Shown in pieces: positions 26,605-36,333 of a DNA stretch of 64,000 nt. This stretch comes from Rivularia sp. MS3. Lineage in GTDB: Bacteria; Cyanobacteriota; Cyanobacteriia; Cyanobacteriales; Nostocaceae. A model generated the notes under the pieces. It saw only the letters and a program-made list of their open reading frames with translations, had not been told where the DNA came from and searched no databases. Both the position numbers and the translations under genes were made by a program. Location: positions 38,218 to 102,217 of the forward strand of contig JAHCMI010000024.1 in the NCBI GenBank assembly GCA_019192545.1. Reading direction: 5' to 3'. Within the stretch, counting starts at the first letter, position 1, and every line of letters begins with the position of its first letter.

Positions 26605-28503
26605 CTAAGTACTAACCACCAACTTATTTTCAGGTATTTTGGTGTACTCAGAAACAATTTTACGGAATTGTTCGCCTTCGATAGTTTCCTGTTCGATTAA
26701 TAAATCTACAAGTCGATCTAATAACGGACGGTTTTCTCGCATAATTTGACGCGCTTCTTGATAGCACGAAAGTGCAATCTCTCGCACCTTTTTATCTATT
26801 TGAGTAGCCATATCTTCGGAATACTCGTTGCGATTCCCCCAATCACCACCCAAAAATACGTCCCGATTTTGACTTTCTAAGGCTACTAGTCCTAAATTGG
26901 ACATTCCAAACATTGTTACCATTTTCCTGGCTAGATTGGTTACCTGTTTCAAGTCGTTGCTGGCACCACCAGTAATTTCTTTATCACCAAAGACTTCGGC
27001 TTCGGATGCTCTGCCTCCTAAAGTCATGGTAATGTTATCCTTAAGCCAAGCTTTACTATACAAACCACTGTCAATTATCTCTTCATTCGGTGTTTGCTGG
27101 GAAAAACCACCAACTCCACCAGAACGAGGAATAATTGTTACTTTATTTAATGGATCTGCATGTTCTAAAACTGTAGCTAGTAAAGCATGTCCGACTTCGT
27201 GGTAGGCAATCAACCGCTTCTTCTTACTATCTAAAAGCGGATTTAATGTTAACCCGATAGTTAACCTATCGATGGCATCGTCAATTTCTATCTGGGTAAT
27301 TGTTTCCTTACGTCTTCTCGCCGTTAAAATGGCCGCTTCATTCAAAAGATTTGCTAAATCTGCTCCTGTAAAACCCGGAGTACGACGAGCTACTACTTCC
27401 AAAGAAACTGAAGGATCTACCTTCTTATTGCGAGCATGAACCTGTAAAATTGACAAACGTCCTTTTCTATCGGGTGCATCAACTATTACCTGTCTGTCAA
27501 AACGTCCCGGACGTAAAAGCGCTGCATCCAAGACATCAGGGCGGTTTGTAGCTGCAATAATAATGATACCGTTGTTACCTTCAAAACCATCCATCTCCGT
27601 AAGTAGCTGGTTTAAAGTTTGCTCGCGCTCGTCATTACCACCACCAATACCGGCACCGCGCTGTCTTCCTACAGCATCAATTTCATCAATAAATATCAAG
27701 CAAGGAGCATTTTCCTTCGCTTTCTTAAATAAATCTCGAACTCGTGAAGCACCAACACCCACGAACATCTCTACAAATTCCGAACCGGAAATACTAAAGA
27801 AAGGTACTCCCGCTTCCCCAGCGATCGCCTTTGCAAGTAATGTTTTACCAGTTCCCGGTGGCCCTACTAATAATACACCTTTGGGAATCCTGGCACCAAC
27901 AGCAGTAAATTTTTCCGGCTGTTTGAGGAAAGTAACAACTTCACCAAGTTCTTCCTTGGCTTCCTCAATTCCCGCCACATCGTCAAACTTAATGCCAGTT
28001 TTAGCTTCTATCTGAAAACGAGCCTTTGATTTACCAAAATTCATCGCTTGGGAAGAAGCATTGGTAGTACGACGCAAAAACAACAGCATCAAAGTCACCA
28101 AAGGCAAAATCCACATCAAGTTGAACAATAAAGATACGGCAACCCTACTGTTTGCCGAAGAAGTTTCCGCAAAATCAACTCTACCTTCCCTTAATTCCCG
28201 AATTAACTCGCGGTTATCATCTAGAAGCCTTACCTTTATCGGCTTATCCGAATCTGCTTCCGCCAAAAATACCCTTGCTACCTTCTCAGTTTCGTCAAGC
28301 TCCACTCGCTCAACTTCACCCTGCTCGATTTTTTCAATCAAATCGCCATAGGTAAATTCATCCTTCTCCTGCTTCTGCTGAGCCAAGGCTTCTGTTCCTC
28401 CAAAAGCCCCTGACAACAGCAAACTCAATGACAGTAAACCACCCAAAGCTCTACGCTTGAGGGCTGAGTGTTTATTTAACGCCTTTTTATCAAAATCTCT
28501 CAT
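26605..28503 (-). CDS. ftsH: ATP-dependent zinc metalloprotease FtsH
   Basis: 632 residues. Two membrane segments (about 19-41 and 122-143) flank a lumenal/periplasmic loop. The AAA module has Walker A GPPGTGKT (214-221), Walker [13 protein letters not shown] and the [23 protein letters not shown]. The protease has HEVGH (435-439) with zinc ligands; the third ligand region is in GGASNDLKQ. Cyanobacteria have four FtsH types working as hexamers in thylakoid or plasma membranes, in D1 turnover and Fur degradation; which one this is cannot be fixed by eye. ATG at 28503; a shared 357-bp upstream region separates it from the divergent FMN reductase gene. Confidence 0.96.
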   Translation of the reverse strand: MRDFDKKALNKHSALKRRALGGLLSLSLLLSGAFGGTEALAQQKQEKDEFTYGDLIEKIEQGEVERVELDETEKVARVFLAEADSDKPIKVRLLDDNRELIRELREGRVDFAETSSANSRVAVSLLFNLMWILPLVTLMLLFLRRTTNASSQAMNFGKSKARFQIEAKTGIKFDDVAGIEEAKEELGEVVTFLKQPEKFTAVGARIPKGVLLVGPPGTGKTLLAKAIAGEAGVPFFSISGSEFVEMFVGVGASRVRDLFKKAKENAPCLIFIDEIDAVGRQRGAGIGGGNDEREQTLNQLLTEMDGFEGNNGIIIIAATNRPDVLDAALLRPGRFDRQVIVDAPDRKGRLSILQVHARNKKVDPSVSLEVVARRTPGFTGADLANLLNEAAILTARRRKETITQIEIDDAIDRLTIGLTLNPLLDSKKKRLIAYHEVGHALLATVLEHADPLNKVTIIPRSGGVGGFSQQTPNEEIIDSGLYSKAWLKDNITMTLGGRASEAEVFGDKEITGGASNDLKQVTNLARKMVTMFGMSNLGLVALESQNRDVFLGGDWGNRNEYSEDMATQIDKKVREIALSCYQEARQIMRENRPLLDRLVDLLIEQETIEGEQFRKIVSEYTKIPENKLVVST

Positions 28504-28860
28504 AGATAGTTACCCTTTGTCTGTTGCCGTAAGATGGGGCTAATTTTGTTGCCTGTAGTCTTCAACAATGCCAATAATTTTATTCTCAATAATAAGAGTG
28601 TAGCTTTTCTAAAAAAATACATTCCTCCTTTTTTTCATCTCATTACTCGCTTTTCAGGACGCATACTTCTAAATTCGATAGTTAATACTCCTTATAGTAA
28701 CCATTTTTACACATTTTCGACTTCTAAATATCGTCATGTCATACCACATAATCGTGTTAAAACAACTATTTGACACAATTTAAATTTAATCGGTAAGATA
28801 TTCGTAGTCGTAATGACTTCATGTTAATTATAACAAAAAGAATAAATTGAGAGTTAGGTA
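28504..28860. other. divergent promoter region of ftsH and the FMN reductase gene
   Basis: 357 bp, A/T-rich, without repeats. Frames on either strand (for example 28534-28773) are low in coding quality. No specific operator was recognised. Confidence 0.5.
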
Positions 28861-29403
28861 ATGAAAATAGTAGGAATTGCTGGAAGTTTAAGAAACGAGT
28901 CTTATACCCATAAAGCATTGGGTATAGCAGTGCAGAGAGTGGCAGCCTTGGGGGCGGAAGTGGAAATATTAGATTTAAGGAAAATGAAGCTGCCATTTTG
29001 CGATGGGGGAGATGAGTTTCCCGAATATCCAGACGTGAAAAAATTGCAAGAGACAGTTAAGCAAGCCGACGGATTGATATTAGCGACACCAGAGTACCAC
29101 GGTGGTATGAGTGGAGTATTGAAAAATGTTTTGGATTTGATGAGTTTTGAGGAATTGTCAGATAAGGTGGTGGGAAATATCAGTATTTTGGGTGGACAGT
29201 CAAATAGTAATTCGCTAAATCAGATGCGTATTGTCATGCGCTGGGTACATGCTTGGGTAATTCCCGAACAAATAGCCATCGGGCAAGCATGGAAAGCGTT
29301 TGATAAAGAAGGTAAACTTTTAGACGCAAAATTGTCAGAGCGTGTAGATAAATTTGCTCAGAGTTTGGTTGAGAATACCAAGAAATTAAGGGGTGTTGGG
29401 TAA
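28861..29403 (+). CDS. NADPH-dependent FMN reductase-like flavodoxin-fold protein
   Basis: 180 residues. The N-terminus KIVGIAGSLRNESYTHKAL holds the phosphate-binding loop (GSLRxxS) of the NADPH-dependent FMN reductase family, and LATPEYHGGMSGVLKNVLDL the flavin-contact PEYxxxxxGxLKNxLD motif. The family includes quinone, chromate and azo-dye reductases; the substrate is unknown. A cytoplasmic dimer or tetramer is expected. It is followed by repeat DNA and stands alone. Confidence 0.9.
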   Translation: MKIVGIAGSLRNESYTHKALGIAVQRVAALGAEVEILDLRKMKLPFCDGGDEFPEYPDVKKLQETVKQADGLILATPEYHGGMSGVLKNVLDLMSFEELSDKVVGNISILGGQSNSNSLNQMRIVMRWVHAWVIPEQIAIGQAWKAFDKEGKLLDAKLSERVDKFAQSLVENTKKLRGVG

Positions 29404-29597
29404 TTGGTAATTGGGAATTGGGTAATACGGATAAACCTCACCCCTTCCCCTCTCCTTGTTAATGAGAGGGGTATATTTAAAATTAATGTAGGGTGTGTTG
29501 TCGTGGAGCGCAACGCACCATTATTATTTATATAAAAATTTCGGTGCGTTAGGGTAAAGCCATAACGCACCCTACTGAATAACGGTAATTTAATCAT
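29404..29597. repeat. hairpin elements (CCTCACCCC type and GTAGGGTG type)
   Basis: 29438-29475 holds CCTCACCCCTTCCCCTCTCC…GAGAGGGG. From 29488 to 29575 is an element with terminal arms GTAGGGTGTGTT and AACGCACCCTAC and an inner pair AACGCACC / GGTGCGTT; this is the same GTAGGGTG class as family B at 18768. Confidence 0.7.
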
Positions 29598-30172
29598 ATG
29601 AGTAATGCTTTTGAATTGGACATCAGTAGCATTAATCTTACCGACGAGCAGTTTTTTCAAATTTGTTTGAATAATTCAGATTTAAAATTTGAGCGAACTT
29701 GTTCTGGGATACTTATTATAATGCCACCAAGAGATAGTATTACCGGTAACAAAAATTCCGATTTAAATTATCAATTAACGGCTTGGAATAAGAAGTACAA
29801 ATTGGGAAAAAGCTTTGATTCTTCAACTGGCTTTAAACTTCCGAATGGGGCAGAGCGCTCTCCTGATGCGTCTTGGGTGAAAATGGAAAGATGGGATGCT
29901 TAACAGAAGAGGAGCAAGAAAGATTTGCTCCCCTATGCCCAGATTTTGTGGTTGAATTAATGTTCAAGCGCGACACTTTAGAGAAAACCAGAGCCAAGAT
30001 GAAGGAGTATATGGAAAATGGTGCATATGCGGGGTGGTTAATTAATTGCAAGCAGAAGCAAATAGAAATTTATCGGCTAAATAAAGAAGTTGAAATTTTA
30101 GAATCGCCGCAAACTGTTTCTGGGGAAGATGTTTTACCTGGGTTTGTTTTGGATTTGGCAGAAATTTGGTAA
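29598..30172 (+). pseudogene. Uma2-family (DUF820) endonuclease gene split by a frameshift
   Basis: The first frame (29598-29903) covers the N-terminal half, with FERTCSGILIIMPPRDSITG and ERSPDASWVKMERWDA, and stops. The second frame resumes at once with LTEEEQERFAPLCPDFVVEL and runs to LDLAEIW. Together they make one Uma2 protein of about 190 residues with the PD-(D/E)XK-like residues (SPDAS, DFVVEL). Adding one base in GCTTAACA near 29900 would restore the frame, so a single-base deletion or a sequencing error is the cause. Uma2 genes are very numerous in cyanobacteria and of unknown biological role. Confidence 0.85.
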
Positions 30173-30232
30173 TGGGGATTGGGCATGGGGCATTGGTAAT
30201 TGGTAATTGGTAATTGAAAGTAAATTCTTCCC

Positions 30233-30270
30233 CTCACTCCCTCACTCCCTCACTCCCTCACTCCCTCACT
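30233..30270. repeat. CACTCCCT tandem repeat
   Basis: Five copies of the octamer CACTCCCT run into the last codons of pepP on the minus strand. The final residues of PepP (MEKE) are encoded next to the repeat. Confidence 0.8.
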
Positions 30271-31579
30271 CCTTTTCCATATCACGAACTTCCTTGGGGA
30301 CACATGAGGTTAAAATTTCACATCCGTCTTCGGTAACTAAAACATCATCTTCGATACGAATGCCGATTCCCATCCATTTTTGATCTACTTGCGGTTGTTC
30401 TTCTGCGGGTTTGGCTCCTGGTACGATATAAATACCGGGTTCTACTGTTAAAACTTGTCCGGGTTGTAGAATTAAGGGGTTATCTTTACCGTGCTGATAA
30501 ACTCCGACATCGTGGACATCTAATCCTAACCAATGTCCGGTACGATGCATGTAATAAGGTTTGTATTTTTCTTCTTCAATTAATTTATCAACTTCACCTT
30601 TGAGGATACCATTATCAACCATTCCTTCTACAAGTACTCGTAATGCGGTATCGTGAATTGAAGAGTAGGCATTGCCTGGTTTTACCTGAGCGATCGCCGC
30701 CTTTTGTGCTGATAAAACTAATTCGTATAATATCTTTTGTTCGTCGGTGAATTTACCACCTACGGGAAAGGTACGGGTGATATCGGAGTTGTAATAATCG
30801 TAGGAGCAACCGGCATCTATTAGTAGTAAATCTCCATCTTGCATTTGACGGTTGTTTTCGATGTAGTGGAGAATGCAAGAATTTGCACCAGATGCGACAA
30901 TGGAAGGATATGCTGGTCCTAATGCACCATGTTTCCTGAAAATGCGCTCCATCTCTGCTTGAATTTCGTATTCGTAAACTCCGGGTTTTGCCATTTCCCG
31001 AGCTACATTGTGAGCTTCTACGGCAATATCGGCAGCTTTTCGCATTAACGTTAATTCGGAATCGCTTTTAACTAAACGCATTCCATGTAAAATTGTACAG
31101 GTATCTTGAATTGCTGTGGGACCGGTACCGCGTTTGGGATAAGTGCGTAATAGTCTTTGGTAGTGGGTGAGAACAGTTTCGTTGAAGGGTTTGTCTCTTC
31201 CCAATCGATAATAAATTTTATCTGCGTTGATTAAATATTGGGGTAATTTTTCGTTTAATTCGTTAATTGGATAAGCTTCGTCGGCACCATACTTTTCTTT
31301 GGCTGCATCAACACCGGTAACGTAACCACTCCAAACTTCTTTGGTAATATCCTTTGGTTGTACGAATAAGATAAACTTGTGTTCTTCATGGTGAGGAGCT
31401 AAAACCGCTACAGCTTCCGCTTCATTTAAACCAGTTAAATAGAAAAAATCGCTATCTTGACGGTAAGCATATTCTACATCGTTGTGCATCACCGCCATAG
31501 GGGCACTGCGAAAAATTGCCGTACCGTTACCGATTTTTGACATTAATGCATCCCGTCGCTGCCGATACTCTGCTTGCAT
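30266..31579 (-). CDS. pepP: Xaa-Pro aminopeptidase (M24B)
   Basis: 437 residues. The N-terminal aminopeptidase-P domain begins RRDALMSKIGNGTAIFRSAP; the pita-bread catalytic domain shows the five metal ligands in order: LLIDAGCSYDYYNSDITRTF (two Asp), HRTGHWLGLDVHD (His), LTVEPGIYI (Glu) and GIRIEDDVLVTEDG (Glu). It removes the N-terminal residue before proline in the cytoplasm, with two manganese ions. Length and motifs are normal for the family. It stands alone with a 430-bp upstream gap. Confidence 0.93.
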   Translation of the reverse strand: MQAEYRQRRDALMSKIGNGTAIFRSAPMAVMHNDVEYAYRQDSDFFYLTGLNEAEAVAVLAPHHEEHKFILFVQPKDITKEVWSGYVTGVDAAKEKYGADEAYPINELNEKLPQYLINADKIYYRLGRDKPFNETVLTHYQRLLRTYPKRGTGPTAIQDTCTILHGMRLVKSDSELTLMRKAADIAVEAHNVAREMAKPGVYEYEIQAEMERIFRKHGALGPAYPSIVASGANSCILHYIENNRQMQDGDLLLIDAGCSYDYYNSDITRTFPVGGKFTDEQKILYELVLSAQKAAIAQVKPGNAYSSIHDTALRVLVEGMVDNGILKGEVDKLIEEEKYKPYYMHRTGHWLGLDVHDVGVYQHGKDNPLILQPGQVLTVEPGIYIVPGAKPAEEQPQVDQKWMGIGIRIEDDVLVTEDGCEILTSCVPKEVRDMEKE

Positions 31580-32011
31580 AGTTCTTTGATATTGCGTTAT
31601 TACGTTGCTTGTATTTAATTAGGGTAATACTATTTTAGATTTTAGATTTTGTTCTTGTATCTAGACGTAGCAATATAGCCTGCTTCTAAATCTTCTTCAA
31701 TAAATCAATTTATCTTACTCCCCTATAGCATTTCTCTTTATCTCTTTCCTCAGCGCTCTCTGCGTCTCTGCGGTTTTTTATATCGATAATTGTCGAGCTA
31801 AGAAGAAAGTAGTGGTATTAGGTTTGGGCATGATTGCCAATCTGGCAACACTTTTATCAAAATATCAGTTAAATACTTAGTATTTCACCTAAATCAAAGT
31901 TTAGAAGACAGGGTTTATTACAGCTTGCATTTATCGTTAAAACCTCACCCCCATCCCCTCTCCTTATTAAGGAGAGGGGTGATATTTATCTGTTAAACTC
32001 AAACAAAATAA
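31580..32011. other. intergenic region with hairpin repeat
   Basis: 432 bp. Contains a 'cctcagcgctctctgcgtctctgcggtttttta' spacer motif (31748-31781) and at 31939-31981 an AACCTCACCCCC element whose core CCCCTCTCCTTATTAAGGAGAGGGG is a perfect palindrome. No gene. The acyltransferase start follows 30 bp later. Confidence 0.6.
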
Positions 32012-33208
32012 ATGCAATCAAATACTAATAAAAACAATCGCTTAGATGCTTTACTCGCTCTACGCGGTTTTGCTTGTTTGATGGTAGTGACGATTCATTG
32101 CGCTCCCCCGAGAAATTCAATTATTTACGGCGATATTGATTTGAGTTGGTTGATGTTTAGTCACGGCGCGATCGCGGTTTGGATTTTTTTCGTTTTATCT
32201 GGTTATTTAATGGGGAAGGTTTTCTATACGCAGCGCTATGATGTTGATATTGCAGGAGTTATCAAGTTTTGGCGCAATCGTGTTTTGAGAATTTTTCCGC
32301 TATATTATTTTGCCGTACTAATTTTATCAATCTTTGTTTATCCAGAAGTTTTGAAGTTTGCTAATTGGGGTTATCTATTCAGAATATGTACGTTTACTTA
32401 TCATCCCTATATTAGTTTTGAAGCTGTCAAATTTAACGATGTTTTTTGGTCTTTATCTACGGAAGTACAGTTTTATTTAATCGTCCCTTTTGCTTACAGT
32501 TTGATTAACAAGCGTTTAAATAATCAAAAAAAAGTATTTGTAACTGGTTTATTGATAATTTTTGCAACTTTAATATTGAGAAGTTTACTTTGGATAAGTT
32601 TTAATCAAGAAATTACTCAAAATATGGGATATGCATTTAAATATTGGTATACTCCCTTAATTACAAATTTAGATTTGTTTTTATGTGGATTTTTAGTTAA
32701 TGAATTGATTCAAAATTATAAATTCAAATTGAATTATACTCAATCGCTTCTGATTAAAATATTTGCGATAATATTGATAATTTTATTATATTTATTTACA
32801 GCACATCATCTATATCATCAAGAGTTATGGAATTTACCAAATCGTAGCGGTGGATGGAGAACGTTAACAACGATATTAATTTTACAACCCTTAACGGCAA
32901 TAACTACCTGTTTATTTATATTTGCTGTCGAAAAAGATGTCTACTACGAATTTAGTAAAAATGAAAAATTATCATTGAGGGCAATTTTAAAAAACCCTAT
33001 GAGAATATTAGAAATAATAGGTAATTTATCCTACGGTATTTATATTTGGCATATGCCAGTTATTACCAGAACTTATGACGTATTTAACGCAAAAATTCCT
33101 ATCGAAGCATTTTATATCCGATTAACAGCAACCATCATTTTATCAACTGTATTAGCTACAGTTACTTACTACTTAGTTGAATTACCTTTTGCTAAGTGGA
33201 AGAAGTAA
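32012..33208 (+). CDS. acyltransferase family 3 membrane protein (OafA/YrhL-like)
   Basis: 398 residues with about ten hydrophobic segments. The N-terminus RLDALLALRGFACLMVVTIHC has the family's 'RGxAxxxVxxxH' motif with the catalytic His; WRNRVLRIFPLYYF supplies the conserved Arg motif, and FWSLSTEVQFYLIVPF the SxExxxY region. GNLSYGIYIWHMPVI near the C-terminus is also typical. Such proteins move acetyl or other acyl groups onto extracellular polysaccharide, O-antigen or lipids. The exact acceptor is unknown; no polysaccharide gene cluster is nearby. Confidence 0.9.
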   Translation: MQSNTNKNNRLDALLALRGFACLMVVTIHCAPPRNSIIYGDIDLSWLMFSHGAIAVWIFFVLSGYLMGKVFYTQRYDVDIAGVIKFWRNRVLRIFPLYYFAVLILSIFVYPEVLKFANWGYLFRICTFTYHPYISFEAVKFNDVFWSLSTEVQFYLIVPFAYSLINKRLNNQKKVFVTGLLIIFATLILRSLLWISFNQEITQNMGYAFKYWYTPLITNLDLFLCGFLVNELIQNYKFKLNYTQSLLIKIFAIILIILLYLFTAHHLYHQELWNLPNRSGGWRTLTTILILQPLTAITTCLFIFAVEKDVYYEFSKNEKLSLRAILKNPMRILEIIGNLSYGIYIWHMPVITRTYDVFNAKIPIEAFYIRLTATIILSTVLATVTYYLVELPFAKWKK

Positions 33209-33469
33209 TTTTTATATAAAAACTGTTCACTCTCTTGGAAAATTGCTCTACTTGGGGAGACCCCAAGACCGCATTTTCCGCTGTTAACTGTTAACTGATA
33301 TCTTATGACTAAATACACTTGTAATTTTTGAAAAAATAATTAGAGACCGACTGCATAAAAAAAGTATATTTTTACAACATTTTATAAATTTACTAGATGT
33401 TCCAAATTAACAGAATCTTTATAAAAACAGAGATAAAAGTTATATGAAAGCTGGTCATTTATAAATACA

Positions 33470-34669
33470 ATGTTGGAATCTACAAATCCCTTAAAGAGTC
33501 ATAGTGCATTACAATCTGCGTCAATTCAAGATAATAGTTTCGCTCCAAAAAATGATTTAAATACTTTAAATTTAAATGGTTCATCACAGTCATTAAATGA
33601 TGAAGTTGTAACTTCTGATTTTGGCGCTCAAGATAATCCAAATCCCAGCCCTTACATTAGCAGCCCCGCTGTTTTTGCTGATTTTAATGGTGATGGTGTT
33701 CACGATAAATTTTGGCGTAATACCGCAACGGGTGAAAATGCTGTTTGGTTAATGGATGGCGCTAATCCTACTGGTGCTGCTCTTAATACTTTAGGTACAG
33801 AATGGGATTATAATATTGGCGATTTTAATGGTGATGGTAAAACCGATTTAATTTGGCGCAATGGAAGTACTGGGGAAAATCTTGTCTGGCTAATGGATGG
33901 TACTACTATTGTATCTGAAGGTGCTTTAAATACTTTGGGTACCGAATGGGATTTCAGCATTGCAGATTTCAATGGTGATAGTAAAACTGATTTAATTTGG
34001 CGTAATAATAGTACTGGTGAAAATGCTGGCTGGTTGATGGATGGTGTCAGCGTTTCTGGTGCCGATTTCCTACCTCAGTTAGATTCATCCTGGAGTTATG
34101 TTGTTGGTGAATTTAATCCTAACTTCAATACAGATGTATTTTGGCACAACGATCAAACTGGTGAAAATGCCGTTTGGTTTATGAATGGCTTGAATGCTGA
34201 AGCTACTCAACTAGAAACATTTGGTGCTGGTTGGAAATATGAAGAAGGTGATTTTGATGGTAACTTTACCACCGATATCCTTTGGGAAAATACTAGCACT
34301 GGTGAAACTAAGGTTTGGTTGATGAGTGGCTCAAATGTTACCGCAGCAGATTTACCAACTTTGGGTGCTGGTTATCAATCTAATATCGGCGATTTCAATG
34401 CTGACGGTAGAATGGATATCCTTTGGCGCAGTGAGTCTACTGGAGACAATACCGTTTGGATTATGAATGGTGCTACTGCAACTCCTATTGATATTCCCCA
34501 AGTTGCTCCTGAATGGGATGTAACTCTTGGCGATTATGATGGTGATGGCGATACAGACGTTTTCGGGCGCAATACTCAAACTGGTGAAAATAAGTTTTTG
34601 CGTGTAGACGGTACTGATGTCGTTGAGGAAGAATTACCTACACTACCTACTGAATGGGTTTTTGATTAA
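33470..34669 (+). CDS. VCBS/FG-GAP repeat protein, paralogue 1
   Basis: 399 residues without a classical signal peptide. From residue 65 on, about seven repeats of roughly 47 residues read (A/G)DFNGDGKTDLIWRN followed by TGENxVWLMDG. The DxDxDG-like loops are calcium-binding FG-GAP/VCBS blades that build a propeller. The neutral Ser/Asn/Leu-rich N-terminus (residues 1-60) is shared in part with the next gene. Absence of a signal peptide could mean non-classical or type I export. The genes at 33470 and 35000 are tandem duplicates. Confidence 0.85.
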   Translation: MLESTNPLKSHSALQSASIQDNSFAPKNDLNTLNLNGSSQSLNDEVVTSDFGAQDNPNPSPYISSPAVFADFNGDGVHDKFWRNTATGENAVWLMDGANPTGAALNTLGTEWDYNIGDFNGDGKTDLIWRNGSTGENLVWLMDGTTIVSEGALNTLGTEWDFSIADFNGDSKTDLIWRNNSTGENAGWLMDGVSVSGADFLPQLDSSWSYVVGEFNPNFNTDVFWHNDQTGENAVWFMNGLNAEATQLETFGAGWKYEEGDFDGNFTTDILWENTSTGETKVWLMSGSNVTAADLPTLGAGYQSNIGDFNADGRMDILWRSESTGDNTVWIMNGATATPIDIPQVAPEWDVTLGDYDGDGDTDVFGRNTQTGENKFLRVDGTDVVEEELPTLPTEWVFD

Positions 34670-34999
34670 TAGGTAACGGGTAATGGGTAATTGGTGATTG
34701 GGTTAAAACTTTGTTTGTTTTTTACCTATGCATCTTGAATAATCTATTATCTACTTCACTACCTTATAGTATTCATTAACCCGGTTTTTTTGATAAGCCG
34801 GGTTTTTCATAATCAGAATTTAATTGTAATCAATTCTTGATAATTCTATTTTTAACCAATTACCTATTATCAATTAGTAAATTGATACTAAAAATATTTC
34901 TCATCAACAACAATTAATAATAAAATATATGTTATTTTATAACAAAAAAAGTTGAAATAATCAGTTAAAACTGATAAATATTAGTGATAATTAACCACT
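34670..34999. other. spacer between the two VCBS genes
   Basis: Contains the first gene's terminator (34778-34808) and AT-rich DNA with no frame of note; a few 'taatgggtaattggtgattggg' repeat units follow the first stop codon. Confidence 0.5.
34778..34808 (+). terminator. rho-independent terminator of VCBS paralogue 1
   Basis: AACCCGG, a 13-base T-rich loop, CCGGGTT and then TTTCAT. It lies about 110 bp after the stop codon. Confidence 0.75.
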
Positions 35000-36223
35000 A
35001 TGTTTTCAACTGAAAATCTTTTAGGTGTGTCTGTAAAGGCTTTAAATACAGCATACACTTCCATTTCAAACAATACTTTTGACGAGAATATCTCCTTCGA
35101 TAGCGATTTAATTTTACAGGGTTCTTCCGAATCGCTACTAAATGATGATGGACTTGTAACTGGTAATAGAAATCCGAATCCGAATGCAATATTTAGCGGT
35201 GCAGCGGTTGAGGTAGATTTCAATGGCGATGGTAAAAACGATAAATTTTGGCGAAACGAACAAACAGGTGAAACTGCTATTTGGTTGATGGATGGTGTTA
35301 ATCCAAATGCCGAAACTTTGAGGGATGTTGATGCAGCTTGGGATTTTGCTTTTGCTGATTTTAATGCTGATAACAAAACAGATATTTTTTGGCGGAATAA
35401 AGCTTCCGGTGAAAATGTAGTTTGGCAGATGGATGGTACTAATATCAATTCCCAAGAAACAATTCAAAAAATTGATTCTAACTGGGATTTTAGTATTGCT
35501 GAATTTAACGGCGATCGCAAGAGTGATATACTTTGGCGCAATGCGGAAACCGGTGAAAATGCGGCTTGGATAATGGATGGTAAAAATGTAGTTACGGCGG
35601 CTTTTTTACCTACAACTGATTTAATCTGGAATTACGACATTACTGATTTCAATAATGATGGTAAAACCGATGTATTTTGGCGCAATAGCGTAACCGGAGA
35701 AAACGCTGCTTGGTTTATGGATGGTGTTAATGCTAACGCTTTTGCCGTACAAGAGTTAGACACTAGTTGGAATCCAACTTTTGGCGATTTTAATGGAGAC
35801 TCTCGGGCTGATATTCTCTGGAGCAATCAAGCTAGCGGGGAGAATGAAGTTTGGATAATGAATGGTACTCTATTTAACGATGTTCTCTTCAATGAAGAAA
35901 CTTTAGATCAACTAAGTTCTGCTTGGCAAGCTAACACTGGAGATTTCAACGGCGACGGTAGAACAGATATATTTTGGCATAATACCGAAACCGGTGAAAA
36001 TACAGCTTGGTTAATGAATGGAGGAAGTATCTTAACTAAAGCTTTCTTACCTTCCAATGATTTAGCTTGGGAACCAAGCTTTGGAGACTATACCGGAAAC
36101 GGCAAAACTGATGTTTTCTGGCGCAATAGTAGCACTGGAGGAACTGCTATTTGGATGATGGATGGTACCATTGCCGAAGGCGAGTATTTACCAGATATTG
36201 AATCCGGTTGGAATACTTTTTAA
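35000..36223 (+). CDS. VCBS/FG-GAP repeat protein, paralogue 2
   Basis: 407 residues, the same build as paralogue 1: a short Ser/Asn/Leu-rich N-terminus, then seven repeats with DFNGDGKNDKFWRN, TGETAIWLMDGVN and similar. The calcium-loop aspartates are kept in nearly all units. The repeats of the two proteins are roughly half identical, so duplication is not recent. Its 3' end faces the reverse transcriptase gene across a 110-bp repeat spacer. Function as an adhesive or scaffold surface protein is inferred from the fold. Confidence 0.85.
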   Translation: MFSTENLLGVSVKALNTAYTSISNNTFDENISFDSDLILQGSSESLLNDDGLVTGNRNPNPNAIFSGAAVEVDFNGDGKNDKFWRNEQTGETAIWLMDGVNPNAETLRDVDAAWDFAFADFNADNKTDIFWRNKASGENVVWQMDGTNINSQETIQKIDSNWDFSIAEFNGDRKSDILWRNAETGENAAWIMDGKNVVTAAFLPTTDLIWNYDITDFNNDGKTDVFWRNSVTGENAAWFMDGVNANAFAVQELDTSWNPTFGDFNGDSRADILWSNQASGENEVWIMNGTLFNDVLFNEETLDQLSSAWQANTGDFNGDGRTDIFWHNTETGENTAWLMNGGSILTKAFLPSNDLAWEPSFGDYTGNGKTDVFWRNSSTGGTAIWMMDGTIAEGEYLPDIESGWNTF

Positions 36224-36333
36224 CAGTTAACAGTCAACAGTGAGCAGTGAGGGAGTGATGGGGTGATGGGGTGATGGGTAGAATTTACTTCCAATTACCT
36301 ATTACCAATTACCCATCCCCAATGCCCCATGCC
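36224..36333. repeat. GTGATGGG and CCAATTACC tandem repeats
   Basis: AGCAGTGAGGGAGTGATGGGGTGATGGGGTGATGGG, then ATTACCTATTACCAATTACCC and ATGCCCCATGCCC; all simple repeats between convergent genes. I found no msr-msd-like fold here. Confidence 0.7.

Noticed and set aside
28534..28773. 79-residue ORF between ftsH and the FMN reductase
   Set aside because: A/T-rich translation without start signal in a divergent promoter region.
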